Shown: piece by piece, positions 35,240 to 47,701 of the stretch | Layout: each line of letters opens with the position of its first letter | How positions within the stretch are numbered: position 1 is the stretch's first letter | Assembly: GCA_019279435.1 (NCBI GenBank) | Contig: JAAALK010000086.1 | Location: forward strand, 1,054,001-1,118,000 | Origin: Zizania palustris | Lineage: Eukaryota; Streptophyta; Magnoliopsida; Poales; Poaceae | Length of the DNA: 64,000 nucleotides | Direction: 5' to 3' | Program-made: the position numbers and the translations under genes | Notes under the pieces: generated by a model | Database searches by the model: none | Seen by the model: the letters and a program-made list of their open reading frames with translations, nothing else | Told to the model about the DNA's origin: nothing

Positions 35240-37041
35240 GCTATGGTAGGACGCAATTTAGTAAATCTAGCAGCTAGCATGAGCCGTTGGAACTTTACCG
35301 CTAAGGACAATTGACCTATGGGTATTGCAACCCGAACAGAAGGTCACGGATATAGGGAACAATAAATAACCAAAGTATGATCACTACTAAATAATGCCAC
35401 CGAAAATACATTAGGTTACATACCAACACAAACAAAGAAAATAAGAAAGCACATATATAGAAAGACGAAAAGAACACATAACAAAGGCAAAAGGTAACCA
35501 ACATGATCCACATCCTCTACATAAAACCTTAAGCACATCGCATAAACAATTGGTAGTGCATAGTAAACAACCAATTACCTAGAAGTAGGAGAGAGGTCAC
35601 CAAGTTGATAGAGCCAACACTTTGAAGACACGAACCAAGGCAAGCATAAACTGCATGTAGACAACAAGAAGCATGAGCACCCATACACCAACAAAAAATA
35701 GCAATAAAAGATTAACCTAAAATGGTTATACGCAGTGGTGGAAGAAATGTCCAAGCCTTAATCCTCTCCTCTATATCATCTTGGTCAATGAACGGTTTAG
35801 TTTAGGTGCGGATCTCGCATCTTCTACTCTTTATAGACAGATTCAATTGAAGAAATGGTTGGTAGCTTTATAAGCTATGGTTAAACAGTTAACAGATAGC
35901 CTCTATTCTAGCATTATAGACATGAACAATGCTTTGGTGTAGAACCGAAACGAACAGCATGTAGTTGTTAGTAATCAACCATGGTTTAGTGAAAAGCTAT
36001 TAAAATATTTTATATAGAACAATTAGGATATAAACCACTACAGAAAAACTAAAGAAAACATATTCATATGGAAAGGAGAATCTTAGTAATAAATGTTAGG
36101 TAAAATTTTTTGTACATTTCGAAAGACCCACGTAAACAAAGAACTTGCTCAAAGCAACATAACCGATAGAAATAACAAACATAATAACATTCGTAGCAAA
36201 AACAAATCTTAGAGAAAGCAAAACCCAAAAAAGTTAAGATCAAAAATAATCATCTATATAAATGTTGAGGTCGACAAACAAGAACCCAACAATTGCACAG
36301 CACTGAACTATATGGCAGCTACAATAAATCAGGTAAGAAAAGGAATATTTTTTTTCTGTGAGAAAATGGACGAGGTTAAACATAAGATAAAATAGAATTC
36401 CCAGTATGCGGACTATGTTGTGCCAGCTATAAGCCAAAGGTACTAACATAAACCCTAAACAAATTTTCAAAATACAGCATACCTCTATAAAAAGATTTAA
36501 CATAAACATTTTTTCTCTAACAGAACAAAAATCTCTCTCTCTAACCAAAGGTAGAAACCATATAAAAAGAGTCAGCATGAGGTTTTAAATAGATCTGTAT
36601 CATCGAGCGATTGCCATAAAAATAAGGATATTGATTTGAAGACATCCCCTTTGATAAATATGACTAAAAAATACGAAGCCAAGCATGAAACAGCGGATAC
36701 ATACCTGGTGGAAGGAATGGCCAAGCTACAATCTTGTCCTTTGTATTATCCTGCCCAATGAATAGTTTAGTTTAGGTGCGGATGCCACATTCTGTATTCT
36801 TTACATACATATTCAGTTGAAGAAATGACATGTAGCATTTAAAAGTTATGGTCAAACAACAAAGAGCTGGCATCTATTGTAACATTTATAAGCTACGGCC
36901 AAACAACATAAGTTATTAGCACATCCCATCTAAAAGCAAAGGCAGCTCAAACAAAATCTTTGGTTCAGAATTGAAACGAACTATGCAGTTGTGAGTACAA
37001 ATGCTTGCAACATAGAACACATATATCTGAAGAAATTTCTT
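35240..37041. repeat. Helitron upstream region with long duplicated blocks
   Basis: No gene seen. A block at about 35745-35885 (tgaacggtttagtttaggtg, then ttcaattgaagaaatg) recurs at about 36715-36855 (tgaatagtttagtttaggtg, then ttcagttgaagaaatg). The offset is roughly 970 bases, so the region was partly duplicated in tandem. It lies upstream of the first Rep exon on the minus strand. Confidence 0.6.
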
Positions 37042-37870
37042 TGAGAAATTTGACTAAAAACATGAACCCAAGCAGAAAACTCCAATAAAAAAGCAAATAT
37101 GTATTCCAAATTAAATGGGTTAAGCCCAATTAAATGCACCATTACATACCTTATATAAAATAAGGGAATTCACAAATTTATAGATGCTAAACTCTCGTTA
37201 TGCCTCTCTTTCAGGATAAAATAGTAGAGCCATCCCCTACCGAGTCGCCTAAAAAAATCTAAACTCATACAAAAAATATAATCAGAAGCTGAATTGAAAC
37301 TGAACCACGCAGTCGTCGATCTGAAAGATTTCATTGAGAAATGTGACTAAAAATGAACCCATACAAAACTTCAATAAAAACCAAAGATGTCTTCCAGATT
37401 AAATGAGTTAGGCCCAAATAAATGCACCATTACATATAATATATGAAATAAAGAGTTCCATATATTTACAAAAAGTAAACTCTTGTGTTGCCTCTCTTTC
37501 ATGATAAATACAGAACACATAATCAAAGGTTGAACCAAAACAGAACTATGCAGTTGTGCGTACAGATGCTTGCAACACAGAAAACAAGGATCTGAAGGCA
37601 TTTCTTTGAGAAATGTGAGTAAAAACATGAACCCACGTACAAAACTTCAGTAAAAAACCAAAGATGTCTTCCAGATTAAACGGGACAAGCCCAAATAAAG
37701 GCACCATTACATATAATATATGAAACAAAGAGTTCCATATATTTACAAAAGGTGTTGGTCTCTTTCATGATAACATAGTACAAACATGTCCTACTGTCTC
37801 GCCATCAAAATTGAAATCCATAAAGAACACATAATCAGAAGCTGAGAAACCAAGAGCTCCCAACCTTCCG
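37042..37870. repeat. Three tandem copies of a 0.28 kb unit
   Basis: Copies begin at about 37042, 37334 and 37608 with gagaaat.tgactaaaaa..gaaccca. Each contains gcaccattacatat, an agagttccatatattta-type stretch and cctctctttca.gata. A fourth copy lies far away at 302-550. No coding capacity is seen. Sequence 37871-38265 holds nothing I recognise. Confidence 0.75.
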
Positions 37871-38270
37871 ACAATCGAACACAATAAAGTGAATAACATA
37901 TAGCACGCAAGCTCAGAAACTATAATGGTATAAAAAGGTTAAAAGCAGTACGAAACTTATTCCCATTAGTACATAAACAGTATAGAAACAAATAGGACTG
38001 GTAAAGGACTGGTTACCTGAAGAAAAGTGAGCGGCGGCCTTCGATGCGGCCGAGGTGGAGATGCAACATAATGGGAGAGAGGCAACAGTCCAGTACAATG
38101 AGCACCTAATATAATATAGGGATGAGATCACTTCACAGCTCTAACACAAGAAACAGATGGCAACAGTCTGTAAAATAACACCCAACATAGGGAAAAATAG
38201 ACTTGCCACGTGATGTGCTCTCTAGAGAGGTGGCGAACATTGTAGCCAAGGATTTTTTCACACAAGCGGG

Positions 38271-40333
38271 TGTAGGACCGAAAGTAGCGACCAGAGGGGG
38301 GTGAATGGGTGCCTAAAAATTCTTTCGAATCAATGGCCTTCTTCCAACACCCAACGCACCTCAACAGGTAATCAACGGAAATACAGAGACCAAAACAGCG
38401 AAAATAATCTACCCTAAAAACGACCGGTGTCCTATTCGAACAGACACCACAAAGTGTTCAAAGGCAGATTAATAGGACATTCAAGACAAAAGCATTTCAA
38501 GCATCATACACATTAATCATCACAAGCATTTAATTCAAGCGCACGCGAAACGAGATGATCGATTACTGTTCATAAATTGACCCATGTTCTGCACTTGCCG
38601 AAGCCAACACCAGTAGCCGCCGAAGCCTACTTCGATGAAGCCAAACAGCACAGTGAAGCCTGCTTCGACTTGGCGAAGTCAGTACGTTCGATCAGCGAAG
38701 TCCCTAGCATCCGGTTGATGAAGTGCACACATCGGACTTCACCGCAACCTTCACTCACGCAAGTGTTGTGCTCAGAGCAAGTATAGTAAGCTTATGTAAG
38801 CAGGCTATAAGACTTGCCACATCAGATTAGTAGTGAGGTGGAGGAGAGAAGGAAGGAGAGAGAATAAAAGCAAACTACTAGTTAACAGCCCACTCATACA
38901 CAGGTTCCAATGAACATTGTCAGATGGTGTAGTATGTTACACATTAAATGCATGATACATATAGCCAACTAACTATTATATGAGTTGGCTATTATATTAG
39001 CTACATGTGACATGGCACAAATATAAAGCCAACAACTAGCTATATTATTAAACTTGCTCTCAGCAGGCTTCGCCCAGGCAAGCATTGTGCTTAGCAGCCT
39101 TCGCTCACGCAAAACAACTAGCGCCGAGCACTAGCAGCTAGGCTACAGTGCCTACGAGCCGTGCTGCTCCTACACCGTGTGCTGCTGCAAATTTATCTGC
39201 TGAGTACGTACCTAGCACCTAGGCAATAATAGCCTAGTGCACAAGCACCGAAACACGTATGACCTAGTTGCAGTTTAGCTAAAATACTACACGCGATGTG
39301 CAGGAAAAGACATAAACAAAAGGTTTTGTAGAAAAAATGCAACCAGCGTACATGGATTTCCAGTATAGGCTCGTAAATTGAGAGAAGAGATTAATACTAA
39401 TCTTGGCTAATTAGCACCTCCTTCAGCAGCACGCCGTCTGACCTCGTATTGGGCCCTCCGCTTGGCTAACGCACGTGCCAAGTTCCATGAGCGATGGCCG
39501 CTAGCGTAGCTAGGCTGCGGCGCCAGCTGCCTTGGCTGCCGCGCGCGCACGCCTTGGCTGTCGAGTGTCTTCAGCCTTTGCACACGACGTAGGCGATGCG
39601 GCGGCGGAGAAAAAAATTCTAGAAGAACAGTGGCGGTGGGATAAAACTACGGCGGTGGAAAAATTTGGAGAAAGCAAAATGAACTCTGATTAAAATTTCT
39701 GGTGAGTTTACCCTAACCCTAGGGATTGGGGCCCTATTTATAGGCAGCCCAATAGACAAGGAAAAACCAAAAATACCCTTAGGGTTTAAACAGACGCTGA
39801 AATAAAAATGGAAAAGAACAACATGCCCTTAGGATTTTTTACAGACTCGACTAACACAGACCGTGGGCCTAAAAGCAAAATAGTAAAATCCTAAATAAGG
39901 ATAACTTGTCCTGATGCAGAGATTTCATAGCAGCTACGGCTTCACCTCAGAACGGTCAGATCCGAGATCAGCGGTCGTCAGTTTTGCGCCGAACTGACAA
40001 AGCGTCCATCGTCTTCGCACCGGCTACCCGGATTGGGCCGGCCCGATTCCGTGGCTCCCTCATCCCGGCAATCGCTCACCGCCCGTGTACCTTAGACAAT
40101 CCTGGTCAACAGACTAGTGGATCCTCTGCCGCTCCTAGCCCATGTACTTGGATTGGGTCGGCCCGACTTCGTGGCCCCTATGCCCGGTAGTCGCTCGATA
40201 CCCGTGTACCTGAGTCACACGTGACCCAGACACGGTAGGTCTTCATCTTCTCTTCATGTTCTCTTGACTTCCATTGACAATCACTCATCACATCTAGAGC
40301 CATGAGGCCCATGCTCTTCAACATGGCTCCTCA
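38271..40333 (-). mobile_element. Solo LTR of Sirevirus-like copia family, containing a MITE
   Basis: TGTAGGACCG...GGCTCCTCA flanked by GCGGG on both sides (38266-38270 and 40334-40338). It is the same family as the LTRs at 42934-44619 and 56733-58751. On the minus strand it has a TATAAATA box (39735-39742) and carries two copies of the roughly 120-base GTACCCGGATTGGGCC-type internal repeat (40010-40220). There is no internal domain. A 285-base MITE (38775-39059) accounts for its extra length. Confidence 0.93.
38775..39059. mobile_element. Tourist-like MITE
   Basis: Terminal inverted repeats GAGCAAGTATAGTAA / TTATTAAACTTGCTC (13 of 15 matching) flanked by the 3-base duplication TCA (38772-38774 and 39060-39062). 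It is AT-rich with no coding frame, 285 bases. Size, target length and ends fit a PIF/Harbinger-type (Tourist-like) MITE. The family name is inferred. Confidence 0.8.
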
Positions 40334-40338
40334 GCGGG

Positions 40339-42688
40339 CCCCACCCATAGATCCCACCCACTGTAAATGAACATACCTTGTAAGAGAAGCCTCAAGATGG
40401 ACTGAACACTTCTAGCAGCGCCTTGAAGCCTCAGAACGAAAAACCACCTGACAAAAAACTGCAAGAAATCTAATCAATTCATCTAAACGACATGAAACGA
40501 GAACACAAAACAATAAAGAAAGCACTAAATAACAAATCTAGATGTTGTTCTTCACCTAAAACAACAAATCAGTTGAACTGATGCATCACCAGAGACCGTA
40601 CCAAGAAGCCACCAACAGTGGCTAGCAATGGTGAGGCTGGCGCCAGCGTGCACTCATCCCCCGGGGCGAGCTCGTCCTACAGCAGGAGCCTTGGCGAGGA
40701 CGCCACTGGGTAGACCGCAGCATCGCAATCGATCCTCTACAAGTCTGCAGCGCTGCTGTCGCGGCATCGAGGTGCGGACCCTATGAGGTTGCACATGCAT
40801 TCATCCTCCATTAGCCGGCAAAGTCGCAGAATAGCGGCGAACACCACACGGACACACGAATCACGACTCACGGGGATGGTCGACCGCTTGTCAGGCCAAC
40901 AATCGTGCGCCGCATGTGCCAACAACGCTGTCGACCTCTCACGGCATGCCTCGCCTCGTCGAGTAGGGGAAGTAGGGTAGGTGGCCGCTGGAGGTGCTCA
41001 CACCACCGCCTCCATAGGAGAAAGCACCTCGACGCTGGGGCCATGTCGACGAAGGCGGAGACAGGAAGGGCGGTAGTCTTCAAGGCAGGAAGGCGAAGCA
41101 TGGAGCGGGCGACGGCAGATCGCGTGGTGGCATTAGGAGGAGAGAAAATGTCAGATCTGGAATGAGATGGAAGAAGAGGAAGAGGCTCAACCAGTTTCAA
41201 CAATGCAGAAGGACTAATCTGCAAAAATGTATGGGAATCACTTTAATCAATTTTAAGGAAACTAAGGGGGTTTTCGGAAAAGGAATGACGTGGTTCGTTC
41301 TCAGAGCAGCAAAGCCAAGCCGCTTTTAATAATACTAATTGGATCAAAATGGTAATCACATGGCCATTTGCTTCTACATCAAACAACTGGTGAAACTGTC
41401 CATGACCTAGCATGAGATTACTAGTTCTATCCATTACTCGCATAACTTTTGTATTTAAATGCTTCCCTTTCTATCTTAATTCAAATATACACAGAGGTTT
41501 TGAAGGTTCTCTAAAAAATATTGTTTGACAAACAACTTTTTTACTCGTTCCTGAATTCAACCAGAAGTTGCATGCATGAATGCATGACTAAAGTCATGCC
41601 TAAACTATAAGCACACAACAGCTGCTCGGGAGCACTGTGTTTATGTCGAGGGAAAGATACCAATCGAGCAAATGTTTTCAACTTGTCCAATCAAAACGCA
41701 GAGGTATACCTAATTCCAACCAAATCTCACTAATGACGCGCGATTCCTTGCTACTCAGATCACTTGAAGGAAGTAAAGACAACAGCAGTCGAGTGTGCAT
41801 GTGTGTGAGAGATGGAAGCATCACCTTGTTCACCGAGGACGACATGGGTGCGACGGTGCGGGAGGGGAGATCGATCCTGGAGGACCAGACGGTGGGGAGG
41901 AGGAGGCCCTAAGTAGGTTTCCGACAAGGATGAAGCCGAGGATGGCGACGACGACGAACGCCACTACGTGCTTCGAAAGGGGTGCCTTCGGCTCCGCCAC
42001 CACCGCCGCTGCCGGTCATCTTTTATTACTTAGGTTTTACTCTATCTCCGCCTGTCGTGCGCGCCCCTCTAAAAGGCAGCAGATCCCGCCGACCGGGGGG
42101 CAAAGGATAGCGTGCGGATAGGGTTAGGAAAGGGGACGGGGATAGTCGAATGGAGCTGGGGCACACGTGGGCTCTCGACCCTAGCGGCTAGAAATTTCGT
42201 GGAAACCTCCTGGGCTTTCCATTTTCAGAGCGCAATCCTATTTTATGATGTTTGTCTTCTTTGAATATAAAATCTTAGGAAACAGAGGTTCATCCGCAAA
42301 AAACGCGACTCAGCGGGAGACAGGGTGTCGAGCCTTCACGCAAATAGCAATGAACCAAAGGGCTTTTTCGCAAAAAAACCCGGATCCGGCCAGGGAGATG
42401 TGGCGCCCGTGGACGCGACCACGCTAGTCAAAATGCCTAGATGATTAGCGAATCACTGAAAACTGTAGGGGCTTTTTTCACAAAACAATGACGTGGAGCA
42501 TTGTGGTGGCATCAAAAGGCAGCCTTCCAATCTTAACTAATATAATGCGGCTACTTCTTCCGCAGTTTCCGTCTCCGTCCAGCTACATCCCATAAAAAAC
42601 CAGCCACAACTTGTGCCCTATGAAAACCGCCCGAACTCACCCACGCCCACCGGCTCCACGCGCCGCGCCGCGCACAACCGCCCGCACG
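40339..42688. other. Unassigned GC-rich/AT-rich mosaic between copia LTRs
   Basis: Short GC-rich patches with host-gene-like composition (40620-41160 and 41820-42130) separated by AT-rich DNA. No long frame is convincing. The minus-strand 118-residue frame at 41224-40868 has no recognisable domain. A broken 5' exon is noted at 41830-42019. Confidence 0.4.
41830..42019 (-). pseudogene. Broken 5' exon of a membrane-anchored protein
   Basis: Minus strand: a start-like ATG at 42019-42017 is followed by one extra base, and the next frame reads AEPKAPLSKHVVAFVVVAIL then GFILVGNLLRASSS. This is a basic stretch plus a single roughly 20-residue hydrophobic segment, like a type II signal anchor, followed by a Pro/Ser-rich stem. 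In the ATG frame the segment is lost; in the anchor frame there is a TGA where the start should be. About 60 codons remain before a stop at 41830-41832. It looks like a captured or relict first exon of a Golgi-type protein; I cannot name the gene. Confidence 0.4.
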
Positions 42689-42689
42689 C

Positions 42690-42925
42690 GACGAGCGGCC
42701 CGCACGCCGCTCATTTGTTGCAACCGCCAGGAATGAAGAAAAAGAAAAACGAAGAAAAAGGAAGAAAAAGAAAAAAAGGAAAATAAAAAAGAAGAAAAAA
42801 TCACACGCCGCTCATCTGTTGCAACCGCCAGGAATGAAGAAAAAGAAAAAAAGAAGAAAAAATAAAAAAGATGAAAAAGGAAAAAAGGAAAATAAAAAAG
42901 AAGAAAAAATCACGCGCCGTGCGCA
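42690..42925. repeat. Purine-rich tandem repeat
   Basis: Two and a part copies of a roughly 100-base unit: cacgccgctcat.tgttgcaa, then ccgccaggaatgaagaaaaag, then a GAAAAA-type tract ending aagaaaaaatcac. It directly abuts the copia LTR at 42934. Confidence 0.8.
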
Positions 42926-42933
42926 ACTGCCCG

Positions 42934-44619
42934 TGGAGAAACCATGTTGAAGAACATGGGTTTAATACTCCAGATGTGATGAGTGATTGTCAACGGAAGT
43001 CAAGAAGAGATATGAAGACCTGCCATGTATGAGGCGTGTGTGACTCAGGTACACGGGCAGCGAGCGACAGTCGGGCAGAGGAGAAGCGGAGTCGGGCTGG
43101 CCCAATCCGGGTACATGGGCTGGGAGCGGCAGAGGATCCACTTGTCTGTGTAGTGGGGTTGACTCAGGTACACGGACGGCGAGCGATTGCGGGGCTGAGG
43201 AAGCTGCGGGGTTGGGTCGGCCCAATCCGGGTACCCGGTGCGAAGACGGTGGACGCTTTGTCAGTTTCGGCGCAAAACTGACAACCTATGATTATTTTGT
43301 TTTTAGGATATTAATATTTAGTTTTTAAGTCCAGAATATTTTTATTTGAGTCAGTTGATTTTTCTAAGAATATTTTAGTAATTTTTGGATTTTATTTTAG
43401 AGTTAGTGTAAATTAGTATTTTTCATGTATTAGGAGTCGCCTATAAATAAGCCCTTACCCCCCTAGGGATAGGGTGACTGTTTTTTCCTTCAGATCAATC
43501 TATAGTACAACTTTTCGTTTTTTGTCTTCCTCCCAAAACTTTTCGCCGCGGTCGCATAGTTCTCATCGGTCAAAATTTTCTTCTGCGTCGGCCAGCCAGT
43601 TACTGCTTTCGCACGGAGTCATAGCAACAAACTTCCGCATGGCAAGGCAGCGGCAGTCGGCGTGGTAGCCTAGGCTGAAGCCACGCGTGTAGGGCTGCAG
43701 GCCTAGCCTGCTGTGGTTAGCCGCACGACTCGGCTGCCAAGCAAGGGCGCACGCCATCTCTTCCTACAGCAGTTGTGCACTGTGGGCCCCACGGAGAAAG
43801 TTTTTTTTGTGCTTCAACGCGCCAGGCGGAGTGCCAAGGAATAGCATGCAACAACTGTCCTCCTTACCATGCGCATAGATCAAAGCAACTGTAGCATGGC
43901 GTTAGCCTTTTTCGGCTGGATGAGACGCCTGCGTAACAGCCGAGGCGAAGACTTCCAGGCGCATCAGACCTTTCTTCGCGCGTGGTTCGGTGTAGAGCTT
44001 CTGCGACGGGCTGCGAAGTAACAAGGGAATTCGTCTATGCAGGTAAGTAGTTTTTTAATCTGCTATTTTTTATCTAGTTAATTAAATAAATATTGATCTA
44101 TTTTTAATTAGCAGTAAAATTGTTTTTAGTATTTTCGTAGATATTTTCTTTATCTGCTAGATATTATTCTTTAATCTGCTTATTAGTTATCTCGTATTAT
44201 TTATTTAAATATATCTGTTTAATCTGCTCATATAAAAAGAAAAGAAAAATTTATTGGTCGTAGTAATATTTTGATTCTAATTTTCACGTGAAATATTTTA
44301 GGCTTATTTTAGAATTAATTTTTGAATGATCCATGCTTTATTCATTTGATTAGTAGTTTATTTCTAGACTACAATATAAATAATTTGTAATATATCTAGG
44401 TGTTTTTCTTTACTGTAGTATTTTTATTTAGTTTATTTTTAATATCATTTTAATTAGGACACCGGTCATTTTTAGGCTAGGCAACTATAGTACCAGTAAT
44501 TTACTTTGCTAATATTCTTTGTCTAGTTAAGTTGGTTGGGTGTTGGGTTTAAGTCATAGTATAGCAAGAATTTTTAGGCGCCCATTCACCCCCCTCTGGT
44601 CGCTACTTTCGGTCCTACA
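42934..44619 (+). repeat. 5' LTR of plus-strand copia element
   Basis: 1686 bases, starting TGGAGAAACCATG and ending TTTCGGTCCTACA. TATA box at 43442-43450 (tataaataa). It has two tandem copies of the GACTCAGGTACACGG...CCCAATCCGGGTAC internal repeat (43047-43242). It is the same family as 38271-40333 and 56733-58751. Confidence 0.88.
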
Positions 44620-44621
44620 AG

Positions 44622-44633
44622 TGGTATCAGAGC
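44622..44633 (+). promoter_or_regulatory. Primer-binding site (initiator tRNA-Met type)
   Basis: tggtatcagagc, 2 bases after the LTR end at 44619. This is the standard copia primer-binding site. Confidence 0.92.
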
Positions 44634-44678
44634 GAGGTTAGGGTTTTCTCATATCTTAACCGATTCTAAACCTAGGTA

Positions 44679-47600
44679 GTGATCATGACGTCTTCTGGCA
44701 AAATCCCGTCCCTAGAAGCTTTTGGCTACACTTATTGGAAGACTCGCATGCGAGCCTATCTTATGAGCCAGAGCTCGGACATATGGGAGATTTGTGTTCA
44801 CCCTACTTTCACCATAGTGCCTATTGCTGAGGGTACCGCTGCAGATGTAATTGCCCAGCATCAAAACAATAGTAAAGCGGTGAACATTTTATTTTCTGGT
44901 ATAGGTCCTAGTGAGTTTGAGTGTGTTAGCCATCTCACTACTGCACGAGAGATGTGGGCTACCCTCCAGGCACACCATGAGGGGACAACTCAGGTCAAGG
45001 CTAGGCTCTACTAGACCTACCGGCGTGAGTATGAAATTTTTTCACAGAAGCCAGGTGAGACTGTTGAGTCTTTGTTTGGTCGTTTTCAATCGATCATTAA
45101 CAAACTTCGCGTCAACAAGACCGAGCGTGATCAGCTAGTCTCAGATCATGAACAGGCACTTAAGGTTCTCCATACCTTGGACCCTAAGATCTAGGAGATC
45201 AAGGTTTCTTCTATTGTTGAGAGCGCGTCTTATGATACCTTGACTGTCGCAGAGCTTTTTAGTAAGCTCAAGGCCTCAGAGGTCGATATCCAGTTGAGAT
45301 CAAATCTCACTGGTTCTGGCTCAAAGACTTTGGCGCTTGCGACACCGTCTGCTGATCCTACTGCCTTGAGTTGTACTGCTTTTTTCTTGATGTCTATCTC
45401 CGAGGAACAACTTGATTCACTAGGAGATGATGATCTATGCTTGTTTAACAACCAGGTGCGACGTGTTTATGATAAGCGAATGTTTAAAAGAAACAACACA
45501 AAATCCGGATGCTTTGAGTGTGGTGATACAGGTCATTTCATTGCCGACTGCCCCAAGCGGAAGAATTACAAGAAGGGAACCGGAGGCAACTCCTACGACT
45601 CCGACAAGTACGACAACTCCACAAAGGGCAAGCCCAAGACGAGATTCTTTCGAAAGGATTTGAAGGACTACAGGCGTGAGAACAAGAAGAGAGACAAGGC
45701 TTTCTTCGCCGAGATGGAGAAAAGCTACTCCAAGAGATCCTCGTCTTCCTACTCATCTTCGAGTTCAAGTGATGAAGAGATCATGATCAAGAAGGGGAAG
45801 GACAGGGATGATCCGGCGGGCCTCTATTTCATGGCCTTCGGGGACAAGCCGAAGAGTCGCGCACGTCACAACCGAAGACCCCACAAGAGCTTCTACTCAA
45901 TGGCTCTTGGGGAGAAGAAAGAAAAGGACTCCTCTGACCACTCCGATGACGACGACGATGAGAAGGTATCTTCCTATGAACAAGAAGTTGTTAATTTACT
46001 AGAACAGAACCGTCAGGAGTTGAAGTATTGGGAGAAACTTCTTAGAGGGGCTAAGAAGAGGAGGAGGATAGATGAGCTTGAGAGTGAGATTGCCATGGTG
46101 AATGGAAAGATTGAGAGTCTATCATCTTCCCCTTGCTTGGGTGATAGTAGTGAGTGCCCTAACTGTGAGGTGTTGTTGGGTGACCTGACGACTCTTAAGT
46201 CTAGGTACACAGAAAGAGTAGATGAGAGAGACGCTATGGCCACTGAGCTTGAAAGCGTTCAGCAGGAGCTAAAAGATGCTCATGCCACTGTCGTCATACC
46301 TTGTGTAGACTGTCCATCCCATTTAGCTAGTATAGCTGAGCTGAAAGCCAAGAGTGATGAGCAGTTGAGTGAGTTAGCTGGAGTGAGAAGTGAGTTGGAG
46401 AAGACTAAGCTAGAGCTTGAGACCTTGTCAGTTCCACCCACTGTTTGTGAGAACTACTTGTCCATTAGAATGGAGTTGATCAAGCTAAAAGCTGAGAAGT
46501 CTGTCGATGTTGATAAAGAGTGTGAGATCTGCTTGTCTTAGGTGGAGGTGTTAGCTTCCTTAAGAGAGGAGCTAGCTGATGTTCAGAACGAGAACTTTTA
46601 CCTCCGTCAGATCCTGAGTTGGATTAGTGCCAGAGAGCCACAGCTCGGCATGATGATCCAGCAGTTCAAGAGACAGGTTGGATTTGGGGTAGGTTACACC
46701 TATATCAAGGTTGATTTTTAGAGTGCCATTAGCCAAGCAGTGGAGTGGAGTAAGATGACTCCTAAACAGAGATATCCCAAGACTCACTCCACTGAGTCCT
46801 TTAAGGATAGTCAGCCCAAGGATGGAGTGTTCCAAGAACAACCTAAAGCTCCTCCTAAGAAGCAAATATGGGTTCCAAAGCCTAAACCTCTCCACACTTC
46901 TCTTGATTCTTTACATGGACCCTCTCACACCAAAGATGCTACACCCAACACCACCAAGCCTAAGAATCCCAAGCCTCAACCACATCCCAAGAAGCCTACC
47001 TATCACTGTGAGTCCTGTCAGAGAGACGGGCATCTTGAGGAGTTTTGCTTCAGGAGGAAGCGAGTTGAGCGAGCATAGAGAGCTCAAAGTGGGCAGGAGC
47101 AGTTCTACCATCAGGGTGGTAGACAGAGAGTTCCTCGACATAGAGAGAGGCTAGAGGCCAGGCCACATCATGTAGGTGGTGGTAGAGGAGACGGTTTTCA
47201 TGACCGTGCTCTGGAGGGTGGTTTCCGTTCCGGCAGAGTTCCAGATCGTTATGGATACAGTTTTGGACCTCGTGACCGTGATTTTAGGCAGAACAGAGGA
47301 CCGCGCTTTGAGCCGCGTTGTGGTCCAAACTCATATGATTCCTTCTGCTTTCCTACTTATGAGCAGATGGCTCGACACTGGTTTAGTACTTTTGCTAGAC
47401 CTGGTGGTCGACCATTTGCTCCCACTCATGACCATTGATCTTGCAAGATCGAGTACTGGAGGACGTATGGATCATGGATTCAGGATGTTCTCGCCATATG
47501 ACGGGACACCACAGATGGTTCTCCAGCCTCACTCCCCCGAGCTCTAAGGAATACATCACTTTCGGGAACAGTGTTCAAGGGAAGGTACAAGGTATTGGGT

Positions 47601-47701
47601 CAATTCGTATTTCTAAATATTTCTCTTTGAAGAATGTTGCTTTAGTTGGAAATGTGAACTTTAATCTAATTTCTGTGTCGCAACTTCTTGAGGATGGTTT
47701 A
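44679..47701 (+). pseudogene. gag: Copia gag and start of pol, with stops
   Basis: One frame from 44679 carries a UBN2/Retrotran_gag-like N-terminus (MTSSGKIPSLEAFGYTYWKT), a zinc knuckle CFECGDTGHFIADC (about 45510-45551), a long Lys/Ser-rich and coiled-coil region and a second knuckle CESCQRDGHLEEFC near 47010. Stops at 45012-45014, 45193-45195, 46539-46541, 46719-46721 and 47076-47078 break it; most match a C-to-T or G-to-A change (for example Gln CAG to TAG). The protease segment (WIMDSGCSRHMTG, 47468 on) is in the -1 frame relative to gag. The long Gag with extra coiled coil fits the Sirevirus lineage. The gypsy element truncates it after LLEDGL. Confidence 0.88.

Larger units (their letters stand above)
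17353..37880 (-). mobile_element. Helitron with RPA and Rep/helicase genes, heavily decayed
   Basis: Minus-strand remnants of a Helitron Rep/helicase gene (35237-21502) and, downstream of it, an RPA70-like gene (21207-17353). This is the standard gene pair of plant Helitrons, which move by rolling-circle replication. The coordinates are only the supported core: I could not find the 5' TC end or the 3' hairpin/CTRR end. Two later elements interrupt it with clean 5-base duplications (23033-25078 and 26693-33653). Reading frames resume exactly across both. Many stops and frameshifts make it non-autonomous. Confidence 0.88.
42934..47701 (+). mobile_element. 5' part of Sirevirus-like Ty1/copia element
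   Basis: The 5' LTR, primer-binding site, gag and start of the protease domain are present. The element is then cut at 47701/47702 by a gypsy insertion. The interruption point corresponds to LISVSQLLEDG in the minus-strand sister copy near 63055. The remainder, if it still exists, lies beyond the window. Confidence 0.9.

Noticed and set aside
38128..38364. 78-residue minus-strand frame across the solo LTR edge
   Set aside because: It crosses the verified target duplication and LTR boundary, so it is a chance junction frame.
40868..41224. 118-residue minus-strand frame
   Set aside because: No recognisable motif; overlaps a plus-strand frame in GC-rich DNA; cannot be supported as a gene.
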